NCBI GenBank assembly: GCA_050288085.1
Contig: JBNKDD010000006.1
Location: 1 to 54,011 of the forward strand
DNA: 54,011 nucleotides
Source: JBNKDD01 sp050288085
Lineage (GTDB): Bacteria; Chloroflexota; Anaerolineae; Aggregatilineales; UBA3940
Direction: 5' to 3'
The notes beneath the pieces were generated by a model. It was not told the DNA's origin and did no database searches. It was given only the letters and a program-made list of their open reading frames with translations. Made by a program: the position numbers and the translations under genes. The first letter of the stretch is position 1, and each line of letters opens with the position of its first letter. Below are positions 7,440 through 15,706 of this stretch, in pieces.

Positions 7440-8630
7440 ATGAATCATTACTCAACCGACCAATTTATCACCTATGCCGTTATCGATCTGGATGCCGTCG
7501 CCCATAACGTGCAGGCCATCAGAAAACACGTCGGGCCGCAGATCGAGATCTTTGCCGTCGTCAAAGCTGAAGCCTACGGACATGGAGCCGTGCAGGTCTC
7601 CCGCGTTGCATTGGAGAATGGAGCAGACCGCCTGGCTGTTGGTCGATTGGATGAGGGGATCGAACTGCGACAAGCAGGCATCAGTGCCCCGATCCTGGTG
7701 ATGAGCTATACCCTCCCTGCCGAAAACGAAATCATGGTTGAGCATGATCTGATCCCAACCGTCAACACAGCAGAAGGGGCGCAGGCTTTCTACAACAAGG
7801 CAGTCGCATTGGGCAAAACGCCAACCGTCCATGTGAAGGTCGATACAGGTATGGGCCGCTATGGGGTCATGCCAGAAGAAGTCGTCCCCTTCCTGAATGA
7901 ACTGAGCAATCTCCCCGGTCTGGTGGTCGAAGGGTTATATACCCACTTTGCCACCGCCGATGCGACCGATAAAACCTATTCTCGCCAGCAGTTTGCGCGC
8001 TTCCTGGATGTGATGGAATCGGTACGGGCAGCAGGTCATGACATCCCGATTTATCACTGTGCCAACAGTGCAGGCACACTCGATTTACCTGACATGCACC
8101 TTGATGCTGTACGTCCCGGTCTTCTTATCTATGGCATGTATCCATCGACGGAGGTCAAGCGGGATATTCCGCTCAAACCGGCTTTCTCACTGAAAAGCCA
8201 TGTTTCCCGCATTCGCACCCTGCCAAAAGGCTCCAGTATCGGCTATGGGCGGACGTTCATCACACCCCGTTCCATGCCGGTTGCGCTGATCCTGGTGGGT
8301 TATGGCGATGGTTATCACCGCATCCTATCGAACCGGGGGCATGTTCTGATCCGGGGCCAGCGTGCGCCGATTGTGGGCCGGGTATGTATGGATCAGTTTG
8401 TGGTTGATGCTTCTGGCATAGAGGGGATCACCCAGGATGATGAAGTAGTGCTGCTCGGTGAACAGGGAAAAGCAGCTATCACAGCAGAAGAACTGGCAGC
8501 ACTGACCGAGACCATCAACTATGAGGTGACAACCAGCATCTTGCGGCGTGTTCCGCGTATCTATCTTCGTGATGGGCAGGTCGTGGAGACCGTCCGGATG
8601 ATCGATGAGGTGGTGCGTCACCAGCCATAA
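7440..8630 (+). CDS. alr: Alanine racemase
   Basis: 396 residues of a fold-type III PLP enzyme that interconverts L- and D-alanine for peptidoglycan. PLP is bound by Lys42 in AVVKAEAYGHG; the second catalytic base is Tyr269 in SSIGYGRTF. Other family blocks are present: VHVKVDTGMGR, LYTHFATAD, CANSAGTLDLPDMHLDAVRPG, VGYGDGY and GRVCMDQFVVD. Length is normal for the family. An AAGGCGG ribosome site precedes the ATG. The 164 bases upstream hold no clear promoter, but a gap this size suggests a separate transcript. It converges on the PBP gene with only 5 bases between stops. Confidence 0.95.
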   Translation: MNHYSTDQFITYAVIDLDAVAHNVQAIRKHVGPQIEIFAVVKAEAYGHGAVQVSRVALENGADRLAVGRLDEGIELRQAGISAPILVMSYTLPAENEIMVEHDLIPTVNTAEGAQAFYNKAVALGKTPTVHVKVDTGMGRYGVMPEEVVPFLNELSNLPGLVVEGLYTHFATADATDKTYSRQQFARFLDVMESVRAAGHDIPIYHCANSAGTLDLPDMHLDAVRPGLLIYGMYPSTEVKRDIPLKPAFSLKSHVSRIRTLPKGSSIGYGRTFITPRSMPVALILVGYGDGYHRILSNRGHVLIRGQRAPIVGRVCMDQFVVDASGIEGITQDDEVVLLGEQGKAAITAEELAALTETINYEVTTSILRRVPRIYLRDGQVVETVRMIDEVVRHQP

Positions 8631-8635
8631 CATCA

Positions 8636-11107
8636 CTACTCTGGTGGATTGACCACGAACGCTACAACAGGGCTGGTAATCTGCTCACCGGCAGCCGTCA
8701 TTCCGGTGACATACAGACTATGCGTTCCAATCTGCAAATTCCACCACGCCTCAAAGGGTGGACTTCCGATGGTCATAATAGGCACGTCATCCAAGTAAAA
8801 GGTCACATCATGGGTACCCTGCGGCCCGATGGCGATCAGTTGCAGCCGCTGTGAATCAAGCGGTAAGCTGGGCGAGATGCGGAAGATCGTATTCGCATCC
8901 GGGTAAGTGATCGCCAATACCTGCTCACCTGACTCCTGTGCAGCCTCTGCTGCAAGGATATCGGGCAGCAGCAGCAATCCCTCCGACCGTGCCCAGGCAT
9001 GAGCCTGCGGTGGTAAGTCGAGGAAAATCTCTTCTCGCAAGCGTTCCGGTGGCGTATCGGCTGCCGCCGGGAGTCCGGTCGCAGCATCGATTAACAGTTT
9101 CCGGTAGACGGTATCTGTCTCGATTGGCTGTGTCCCGGCAATGAACCACTCACGGCGAGTGTAGGGACAATCCGGTGAAGGAAGCAAACCGGACAGTGAG
9201 CAAATCTCGAACTCGACCAGTCCGGGAGGCTGCTCAAATTCCAGTTCAGGCTGACCACGCAATACCGTCCGCATAAACTGGTGCCAGATCGGACCGGCCC
9301 CACTGACCCCGGAGATACCAACCATCGGGTCATGATTGGCGTTCCCAACCCACACCCCCACCACCAGATTAGGCGTATAACCTACCGTCCAGTTATCGCG
9401 ATAGTCAGTAGTCGTGCCGGTCTTGACGGCAGCAGGTCTCCCGATTTGCAGCACGCTGTGGGTCGTGAACGAGGGCGCACGGGCCAGGTTATCGCTGAGG
9501 ATGTCGGTGATCAACCAGGAAACCCGTGGATCGATCACCTGTTGGCCGGGGCCGCCTTCTGGTTTAAGAATCACCTCACCATCGGCATTCGTTACATCGA
9601 GAATCAACATTGGCTGAACGGCACGCCCACCGGTCGCAAAGGCGGCGTAAGCGGTGGTCAATTCCATCAACGGTAGTTCTCCACCGCCCAGGGTGACCGA
9701 TAGATCGTATTCATCCGCATCATTGAAGGTCGTAATGCCAAGCTGCGAGGTCAGCAGCATCAACTCATCGATCCCAACCATATCGAGCGCGACTACCGCC
9801 GGGACATTGTAGCTGGACGCCAGCGCTTCACGAACCAGCACCGGGCCATGTTCGCGCCGGTCGTAATTGACCGGGGTATAGGGGAAACCATCATGAGTCT
9901 GGAAGGTAGTCCGCACATCCAGAATCATGGTGGCGGGTGTCCAGGGTTCTGGGCGGGTGGGATCAAAGGTTGCGGCATAGGTAAATGGCTTGATGGTTGA
10001 GCCGGGCTGACGGGGTGCAATCGCCAGATTGATCGCCCCGCTGATCGCCGGATCGAAAAAGTCCGGGCTGCCAAGCATAGCAAGCACCTGCCCGGTATGC
10101 GGATCAAGGGCAACCAGGGCGGCATTATGTGCATTGCGGGGTAGATCGTCATGGTTGAGTTCGTCCAATTGACGCTGTGCGATCCGCTGGGCGGCTTCCT
10201 GCCAATCCAGGTCAAGCGTGGTACGAACTTCCAACCCACCTGCCAGATAGGTTTCTGGGGGTAGCAGTTCCTCTAATTGTGCATTGACGGCCAACACAAA
10301 GTGCGGGGCCTTGATCGGGTAGCGCTCGGAGGCAAAGGCCAGTGATTCATTCCGGGCCGCTTCCGCCTGCTCTGGGGTAATGAAATTGTTCTCCGTCATC
10401 AACCGCAGCACCGTTTCCTGGCGGGCCTGGGCCGCTTCTGGATCGGTCAGTGGGTCGTATAAAGATGGCGCTTGCGGCAGTCCGGCGATCAGGGCACATT
10501 CGGCTAAATCCAGTTCATTCACACCCTTGCTGAAATATCCCCTTGCCGCCGCATCGATACCATAGGAGAGATTGCCATAGTTGGATTGGTTAAGGTACAG
10601 GGCCAGGATATCATCTTTTTCGTAGCGGCGGGCCAGCCGATAAGCCAGGATGCTCTCGCGAAGCTTGCGCCGCAGGGTACGCTCTTGTGACCCAAGCAGC
10701 AAATTGCGGGCAACCTGCTGGGTGATCGTGCTGCCGCCGGAGATGACCTCGCCACCCCGCAGATTGATCCACACAGCGCGGATGATCGCCCGTGCATCGA
10801 CACCGGGGTTGGTGTAAAAGTTAGCGTCCTCGGTCGCGACGGTGGCCTGGATGCAAGCGGCAGGAACCATCTCAAGCGGGACGACATTATGACGGCCCTC
10901 TTCCTCGCCGATGATCTCATAGAGCAGCCGCCCCCGCCTATCGGTGATGCGGATCGATGGCGTGTGCAGTTGTAGAGTGAGATTGTCCAGGTCAGGGAGA
11001 TCTTTGAACAGCCAGAAGTGAAGCCAGATACCACCACCAACTGCCAACACCAGCAGAGCAGCGGCAAAAATAATCCAGAAACGACGGGATTTCAGAGCAT
11101 TCAACAT
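8636..11107 (-). CDS. Bifunctional penicillin-binding protein, class A (PBP1C-like)
   Basis: 823 residues. An N-terminal anchor helix (~11-32) is followed by the GT51 glycosyltransferase domain with catalytic Glu93 (TVATEDANFYTNPG) and the motif GGSTITQQVARNLL, which polymerises lipid II. The transpeptidase domain carries all three signatures: Ser370-Thr-Ile-Lys373, Ser432-Tyr-Asn434 and Lys562-Thr-Gly564. The C-terminal ~200 residues include an Ig-like beta domain (VTFYLDDVPIMTIGSPPFEA ... HSLYVTGM) as found in PbpC-type proteins. It acts on the outer face of the membrane. It is the last gene of a long minus-strand series; the Lgt-like gene ends 27 bases upstream of its start. Confidence 0.93.
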   Translation of the reverse strand: MLNALKSRRFWIIFAAALLVLAVGGGIWLHFWLFKDLPDLDNLTLQLHTPSIRITDRRGRLLYEIIGEEEGRHNVVPLEMVPAACIQATVATEDANFYTNPGVDARAIIRAVWINLRGGEVISGGSTITQQVARNLLLGSQERTLRRKLRESILAYRLARRYEKDDILALYLNQSNYGNLSYGIDAAARGYFSKGVNELDLAECALIAGLPQAPSLYDPLTDPEAAQARQETVLRLMTENNFITPEQAEAARNESLAFASERYPIKAPHFVLAVNAQLEELLPPETYLAGGLEVRTTLDLDWQEAAQRIAQRQLDELNHDDLPRNAHNAALVALDPHTGQVLAMLGSPDFFDPAISGAINLAIAPRQPGSTIKPFTYAATFDPTRPEPWTPATMILDVRTTFQTHDGFPYTPVNYDRREHGPVLVREALASSYNVPAVVALDMVGIDELMLLTSQLGITTFNDADEYDLSVTLGGGELPLMELTTAYAAFATGGRAVQPMLILDVTNADGEVILKPEGGPGQQVIDPRVSWLITDILSDNLARAPSFTTHSVLQIGRPAAVKTGTTTDYRDNWTVGYTPNLVVGVWVGNANHDPMVGISGVSGAGPIWHQFMRTVLRGQPELEFEQPPGLVEFEICSLSGLLPSPDCPYTRREWFIAGTQPIETDTVYRKLLIDAATGLPAAADTPPERLREEIFLDLPPQAHAWARSEGLLLLPDILAAEAAQESGEQVLAITYPDANTIFRISPSLPLDSQRLQLIAIGPQGTHDVTFYLDDVPIMTIGSPPFEAWWNLQIGTHSLYVTGMTAAGEQITSPVVAFVVNPPE

Positions 11108-11134
11108 GCCCGGTATTGTAGAACCAGGTGTAAA

Positions 11135-11947
11135 TCAGGGCAATTCTTCCGGGGCACGGATAGCAAAACCGACCAGGCTCAAAGCGGCCCCGGTCAGGCC
11201 AATCACTTCCCACAGCCGGATTCCCGGTCCAATCACCGGGCTGTCGGCGCGGAGCGGCTCGATCAGCAGAGTCGCAAACCCAAACATGATCAAGAAAATC
11301 TGGAGGGGAAAACCTTCCGGGCGATCATTTTGCGCAGATTCGCGAGCGGATCTTTTAGCTTTACCGCTGCGTTTACCCGCCGGAGATGGCATAGGCCGTA
11401 AGCGCCACAACACGATCAGAATCGCAATACAGGCCACAATAAAATAAATCTGGGTTGGCTGGCGTTTCGATCCCCACAGGTTAATTCCCCAGGGCAGCGT
11501 AGTTTCAATGCCGTAGTAATCCCCGCTCAGCAGGTTTGCCAGCCCGATCCCGATTCCCAGGATCGCAAAGGCCGGAGCGAAGGAATCGAGGATCGCCAAC
11601 GGAGGCAGCTTCCACCGACGGACCAAGAAGGCAGCAGTTCCAACTGCTGCCAGCACCCCTATCCAGGGGTTCTCAGTTCCTGTAGCCAGGGCAAACACCG
11701 AGAGCAGCGCCCGTGCCCAGGGGGTGATCCCGGTATACAGGTCGAGATTCAGCAGTACAAAACCAAGTCGCGCCCCTAATATCCCGGCAATCAGCGTATA
11801 AAAGCCGAGGTTGTATATCTTATCGCCGTCGATGCCCCGCCGGACACCTTCCCGCGAGGCCACTTCTAACCCGATCCATAATCCGGCCAGCAGCGCCAAC
11901 CCCGGTGTGCGGATGGTCAGGCTGCCAATTTGCAATAAAGGCAGCAT
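11135..11947 (-). CDS. Lgt-like membrane protein (prolipoprotein diacylglyceryl transferase family, divergent)
   Basis: About 270 residues with around seven membrane helices. The family framework is visible: GARLGFVLLN, then IGLANLLSGDYYG, LPWGINLWG and RQPTQIYFI. True Lgt moves diacylglycerol from phosphatidylglycerol to the lipobox cysteine. Here several usual key residues are missing: the HGG block is replaced by TENPWIGVLAAVG, and the conserved Arg of the GRxGNF signature is Leu in GIGLANLL. It may therefore be a paralogue with another substrate or a TlpA partner. Start ATG 11947 follows the TlpA stop by one base; an alternative ATG at 11968 would overlap it by 20 bases. Confidence 0.7.
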   Translation of the reverse strand: MLPLLQIGSLTIRTPGLALLAGLWIGLEVASREGVRRGIDGDKIYNLGFYTLIAGILGARLGFVLLNLDLYTGITPWARALLSVFALATGTENPWIGVLAAVGTAAFLVRRWKLPPLAILDSFAPAFAILGIGIGLANLLSGDYYGIETTLPWGINLWGSKRQPTQIYFIVACIAILIVLWRLRPMPSPAGKRSGKAKRSARESAQNDRPEGFPLQIFLIMFGFATLLIEPLRADSPVIGPGIRLWEVIGLTGAALSLVGFAIRAPEELP

Positions 11948-11948
11948 C

Positions 11949-12497
11949 CTATTCTTCCACCAATTCACTTAATCGGGCGCGGACAAGCGGCTCATTCAAT
12001 GGGCCGGTATAAATCTCAACAATAACGCCCTGCGAGTCCACAAAGTAGGTGGTTGGATAAGCCCGCACCCGGTAAGTCTGGGCAATAGTGGCATCTTCAT
12101 CAAAAACAACGGGGTAAGTCATCCCTAATTCGGCCATGAAGTTTAATACGTCTTGAGGTTCCTCCTGTACATTGACCCCCAGAATCACCGCCCGCCCATC
12201 GAAGGCTTGAGCAGCTGCTTCCAACGCGGGGATTTCAGCCCGGCAGGGAGGACACCAGGTTGCCCAGAAGTTGATCAAGACCGGCTGGCCCTTCAGATCA
12301 TCAAGCGCCAGTGGGCTGCCATCTGCTGCTATCAATTCGAATTCGGGGGCCGGATGGCCGATGTCCGGCGAAGGCGGTTTGCCAGTGGGATTAACGTCAC
12401 CTGCCTCCACCCGGGTGATCCCAATCCAGGCAGCACCTAATAACACAACCACTATTGTGATGACGATCCAATCCCTGCGCGTCCGGGGCATGGTCAA
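11949..12497 (-). CDS. TlpA/ResA-like membrane-anchored thioredoxin
   Basis: 182 residues. A signal-anchor helix (~10-30, WIVITIVVVLLGAAWIGI) places the thioredoxin fold outside the membrane. The domain follows the AhpC/TSA-Redoxin pattern (GHPAPEFELIAADG, GQPVLINFWATWCPPCRAEI) with a CPPC active site and the cis-proline loop AYPTTYFV. Such proteins reduce disulfides or apocytochrome thiols in the periplasmic space or cell-wall zone. Its start overlaps the HTH regulator stop by 4 bp and it is followed immediately by the Lgt-like gene, so the three are probably one operon. No cytochrome c maturation genes are nearby. Confidence 0.88.
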   Translation of the reverse strand: MTMPRTRRDWIVITIVVVLLGAAWIGITRVEAGDVNPTGKPPSPDIGHPAPEFELIAADGSPLALDDLKGQPVLINFWATWCPPCRAEIPALEAAAQAFDGRAVILGVNVQEEPQDVLNFMAELGMTYPVVFDEDATIAQTYRVRAYPTTYFVDSQGVIVEIYTGPLNEPLVRARLSELVEE

Positions 12498-13135
12498 TCC
12501 CCTTTGTGATAAGCTTCTATCAGGGCTAACAGCATTTCATCTGTGATGTGGTTAGTCTGGCGCAGCCGACTGCCCCAATCTGCCGGGGTATGCAGGCTCA
12601 AAGTCTCGGCCATTTGAATCACACTGTCTACCAGGAGATCGCGAAAGAACAAGAAAGCCTGCACAGTTTCTGCCAGAGTCAACTGCTGATCGTGCGAGAT
12701 TTGCGCGTACTCAAAACCGATACTGCGAACGTCGTCATATAACTCATCATACTCATCGGGGCTGGAAAGGTAGCGGGTCAGAACCGTCAATAACTGCCGT
12801 CCCAATCCGCTGTGAGCCCGGCGGGCATCATGATCCAGCTTATCGTACCAGGGCAGGCCATGTAGTTGACCGTCTACCACTTCCATCCGCGCCCGGCCCA
12901 GCGCTGTTTGGAGCATTAGCTGAGCTTTATCTGGGCTGTCCGGTTGAGCCTCCTGCCGATTGGCCCACTGGCGCAGCGTACTACGCTGAAACCGACGGTG
13001 TCCGCCCGGTGTCCGCCGGGAAGGTAAGGCCCCGCTGTCAGCCCAATGCCGCACGGTTGTGGGGTGAACCCCCAGGATATTTGCTGCCTCTCCCAGGCTG
13101 ACCCATTCGCTTTGCTCCATAAAATCGTCCTTCAT
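12494..13135 (-). CDS. MerR/excisionase-type HTH regulator with RsbRD-like sensor domain
   Basis: 213 residues. The first ~60 form a winged helix of the MerR/HTH_17 type (LGEAANILGVHPTTVRHWAD, then GGHRRFQRSTLRQW) that binds DNA. The C-terminal part (GRQLLTVLTRYLSS, FEYAQISHDQQLTLAETVQA, FLFFRDLLVDSVIQ) resembles the N-terminal non-heme globin-like domain of RsbR/RsbRD stressosome proteins. This suggests a one-component regulator in which a helical sensor module controls DNA binding. The ligand is unknown. AGGAA precedes ATG 13135; an ATG at 13120 is also possible. The next gene (tlpA-like) starts within its stop codon, so it may control this operon. Confidence 0.78.
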   Translation of the reverse strand: MKDDFMEQSEWVSLGEAANILGVHPTTVRHWADSGALPSRRTPGGHRRFQRSTLRQWANRQEAQPDSPDKAQLMLQTALGRARMEVVDGQLHGLPWYDKLDHDARRAHSGLGRQLLTVLTRYLSSPDEYDELYDDVRSIGFEYAQISHDQQLTLAETVQAFLFFRDLLVDSVIQMAETLSLHTPADWGSRLRQTNHITDEMLLALIEAYHKGD

Positions 13136-13233
13136 GGTCGTTCCTTATTACAGCTTTAGGTCGATTCTACTTGTGAGCGGTTGATGCGTCAATTGACATT
13201 AGGGACTCAGCTTATGTGCCGGAGTTTTTCAGA

Positions 13234-14874
13234 TCAGTAATAAATATCCCCTAGATCATTTTCGAACAGGATTACGTCGCCCGGTTTAACCAGTTCGCGG
13301 AGATGCTCGCGGGCGTGATTCAGGCTTTCACACAGAAAGATTTTTTCCCGGTCAAAGTCTGTCTGGCGAATGCCCTCCAGCACATGTTCGATCTGGTGGG
13401 GCAGACCAACCAGGAAAATATAATCCCCGGCGGCGGCAGCTTCTTGGCCCAGTTTTCGATCCTCATCATCTTCGATGCTGCCCAACTCGACAAAGCCGGT
13501 CGTCACCACGAACTTACGACCGGGAAAAGCTGACAGCACCTCAAGGGCCATCGCCGACCCTTTGGGGTTGGAATTGTAGGAATCGTCGATGTAGGTCACA
13601 CCATGCGGCCCCCGAACCAGTTGCAAACGGTGTTCGACGGTCGGCAGCATGGATAAGGCATGGGCCACCGTGCGGAGCGGCACATCACTTTCCAGAGCGG
13701 CCAGGGTTGCACCGAGAATATTCGACACATTGTGGCGGCCTAACAGAACAGTACGCACTGCCTGCGCCTGATCATGATTGACAATCTCAAACTGCGTTCC
13801 TTCACTCCCCACGCTGATCTGCCGGGCGCTCAGATCGACCGCGCCCGGATCGGAGTCAACACCGTATTTCTTGACGGTAGCCTTTGTTGCCGAGGCCATA
13901 CTCAAGCAGCCGGGATCGTCCCCGTTCAGAATTGCCACACCATCTTCCGGGAGAGCCTGTAAAAGTTCGCTCTTGGCCTCGATGATCTTATCGATAGTCT
14001 TGAAGCGTTCCAGATGCTGCGGGCCAATGGCGGTCACAATACCGATAGAGGGTCTGACCAGCCTGCAAATCTGGGTAATCTCCCCTTTTTTATAGGCCCC
14101 CATCTCGACCACAAAATACTCGTGATCGGGCCGGAGATCTTCGCGGATGACCTTGCAGACTCCCATCAGGGTGTTGTAGCTTTTCGGCGTTTTGAGCGTC
14201 TCATACCGTGCCGATAGGATATGGGCGAGAACCTCTTTGGTGGTAGTTTTGCCATAGCTGCCGGTGATCCCAATCACGACCGGGTTGATCTCCCGGAGGC
14301 GCTTCCGGGCGGAGAGGACATAATACTGCCGGAACGCTTCCTCAACCGGGAAGAGAAGCCAGTTTGCCAATACGATGTTGACAAAGGCCAACTGCCCGAC
14401 GATAGCAATCACGATCAGGAAGACATAAAACCGGGTCGGGACAACCTCCGCTGAAAAGAAGTCAAACCCGACGATCAGCCAGAAGATCAGAACCATCTCA
14501 GCCACGACAATGATCAAGCCACCGGCTAACAATCGGCTGGCCCGTTGGGTCATCACCAGCGGATTAATGGCGGCCTTCCGCTCTTTTCTGTTATGGACAA
14601 TGGTCATACTGATCACCATTCCCCAGATCACCAGCATTGCGATAGCGGTATCGAACTGCTGTGACAGCGACGACACAATCACCCCCAGGATAAACGTGGG
14701 CAGCGCGATCAGTTCAATCGGCCAGGTCACTTTGCGGGGATTATCTAATGCCCAGGGGAAAAATCGCCCGTTGAGATATTCGTGTAATTGAAGGAAATGC
14801 AGCACCCCGGTCAGGTGCCAGATCGATGAGGTCAGAAAGCAGATGGAAAAAACAATCGAAAGGACTATGATCAC
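13234..14874 (-). CDS. Membrane-anchored Mur ligase (MurF-like)
   Basis: 546 residues. The first ~175 hold about five membrane helices, which is unusual: ordinary MurF is soluble. The rest is a Mur ligase: the ATP loop GITGSYGKTTTKE, the substrate block FVVEMGAYKKGEI, the GIVTAIGPQHLERF motif, LNGDDPG and the C-terminal domain start THIDDSYN-type sequence YIDDSYNSNPKG. MurF adds D-Ala-D-Ala to UDP-MurNAc-tripeptide. The missing soluble N-terminal MurF domain, replaced by helices, suggests either a membrane-tethered MurF or a Mur-like ligase acting on a lipid-linked substrate. Start is GTG, overlapping the preceding hydrolase stop by 4 bp (GTGA). Confidence 0.8.
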   Translation of the reverse strand: MIIVLSIVFSICFLTSSIWHLTGVLHFLQLHEYLNGRFFPWALDNPRKVTWPIELIALPTFILGVIVSSLSQQFDTAIAMLVIWGMVISMTIVHNRKERKAAINPLVMTQRASRLLAGGLIIVVAEMVLIFWLIVGFDFFSAEVVPTRFYVFLIVIAIVGQLAFVNIVLANWLLFPVEEAFRQYYVLSARKRLREINPVVIGITGSYGKTTTKEVLAHILSARYETLKTPKSYNTLMGVCKVIREDLRPDHEYFVVEMGAYKKGEITQICRLVRPSIGIVTAIGPQHLERFKTIDKIIEAKSELLQALPEDGVAILNGDDPGCLSMASATKATVKKYGVDSDPGAVDLSARQISVGSEGTQFEIVNHDQAQAVRTVLLGRHNVSNILGATLAALESDVPLRTVAHALSMLPTVEHRLQLVRGPHGVTYIDDSYNSNPKGSAMALEVLSAFPGRKFVVTTGFVELGSIEDDEDRKLGQEAAAAGDYIFLVGLPHQIEHVLEGIRQTDFDREKIFLCESLNHAREHLRELVKPGDVILFENDLGDIYY

Positions 14875-15623
14875 GCATTACTCCCAAGAAAAACTGAGAT
14901 TGCCCGGCTGAAACCGGGGAAGTCATCAATGTAACAATAATGACCTGCACCCCGCAACACTTCCAGTCGGGAATTGGGGATCAACTGATCCATCAACTGA
15001 CCGTCTTGCAAGGGAGTTTCGGTGTCCAGTTCGCCCCAAATCAGCAGGGTTGGGGATTGGATATCAGGCAGCAGATGGCGTAGATCCTCGTTGACCACCT
15101 TGACAAAGGTAGCTCGCATTTCACCCGCCTGTTGGTAATCGCTGGAGCCTCGCCGGGCGATCATCCGTTTCCCCAATGAACCGGGCAGGAGTTTAGCCAA
15201 TGCTTTGCCGAGCTTGTAGGTATAGACTTTGATGTAATACCCCGCCGTCCGATCTGGGCGGATGCCTGCACTCCCGGTCAACACCAGCCGGTTGATCCGT
15301 TCCGGGTGGGCTGCCGCCAGCTTGATCGACACCCTGCCGCCAAATGAATGGGCAACAATATCGACCTGATCCAACCCCATCTGATCCAGGAATTGGACAA
15401 CCAGCGCGGTGTAATCGCCAACTTCCCAGGGTTCGGGAGGAAGTTCGCTCATACCAAAGCCGGGAAAATCCAGGGCGTAGACCTTTGAACCTCGATCCTT
15501 CAGATAGGTCATGATCGATTGCATGCTGCGCGAATCGACGCCCCAGCCGTGCAGCAGCAGAGTTGGTCTGCCCTCGCCAAGCGTGGTGTAGTAGAGTTTC
15601 AGTCCGTCAATGGTGATGAACAT
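14871..15623 (-). CDS. Alpha/beta hydrolase, serine nucleophile
   Basis: About 250 residues. LLLHGWGVDSRSM is the oxyanion region; the nucleophile elbow is AHSFGGR (Ser), the acid is in LIWGELDTETPL and the histidine in GAGHYCYIDD. This is the common esterase / C-C hydrolase / lipase group; no substrate can be named. No signal peptide. The ATG at 15623 follows AAAGG and gives a standard N-terminus (MFITIDGLKLYY); an upstream in-frame TTG at 15647 is less likely. It overlaps the Mur ligase gene by 4 bp, so the two are probably co-translated, hinting at a lipid or cell-wall related job. Confidence 0.85.
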   Translation of the reverse strand: MFITIDGLKLYYTTLGEGRPTLLLHGWGVDSRSMQSIMTYLKDRGSKVYALDFPGFGMSELPPEPWEVGDYTALVVQFLDQMGLDQVDIVAHSFGGRVSIKLAAAHPERINRLVLTGSAGIRPDRTAGYYIKVYTYKLGKALAKLLPGSLGKRMIARRGSSDYQQAGEMRATFVKVVNEDLRHLLPDIQSPTLLIWGELDTETPLQDGQLMDQLIPNSRLEVLRGAGHYCYIDDFPGFSRAISVFLGSNA

Positions 15624-15645
15624 GAGTGTAAAACCTTTGGGAACC

Positions 15646-15682
15646 AACCACCCGGCGGATATTGTACCCTTACCGGGTGGTT
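15646..15682. repeat. Hairpin between aminotransferase and hydrolase genes
   Basis: A perfect 10-bp inverted repeat, AACCACCCGG (15646-15655) and CCGGGTGGTT (15673-15682), with a 17-nt loop. On the minus strand it lies between the aminotransferase stop and the hydrolase start. No T tract follows, so it is at most a weak terminator or an RNA processing site. Confidence 0.6.
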
Positions 15683-15706
15683 GTGGATAGATGAGGGGGA
15701 ATAACC

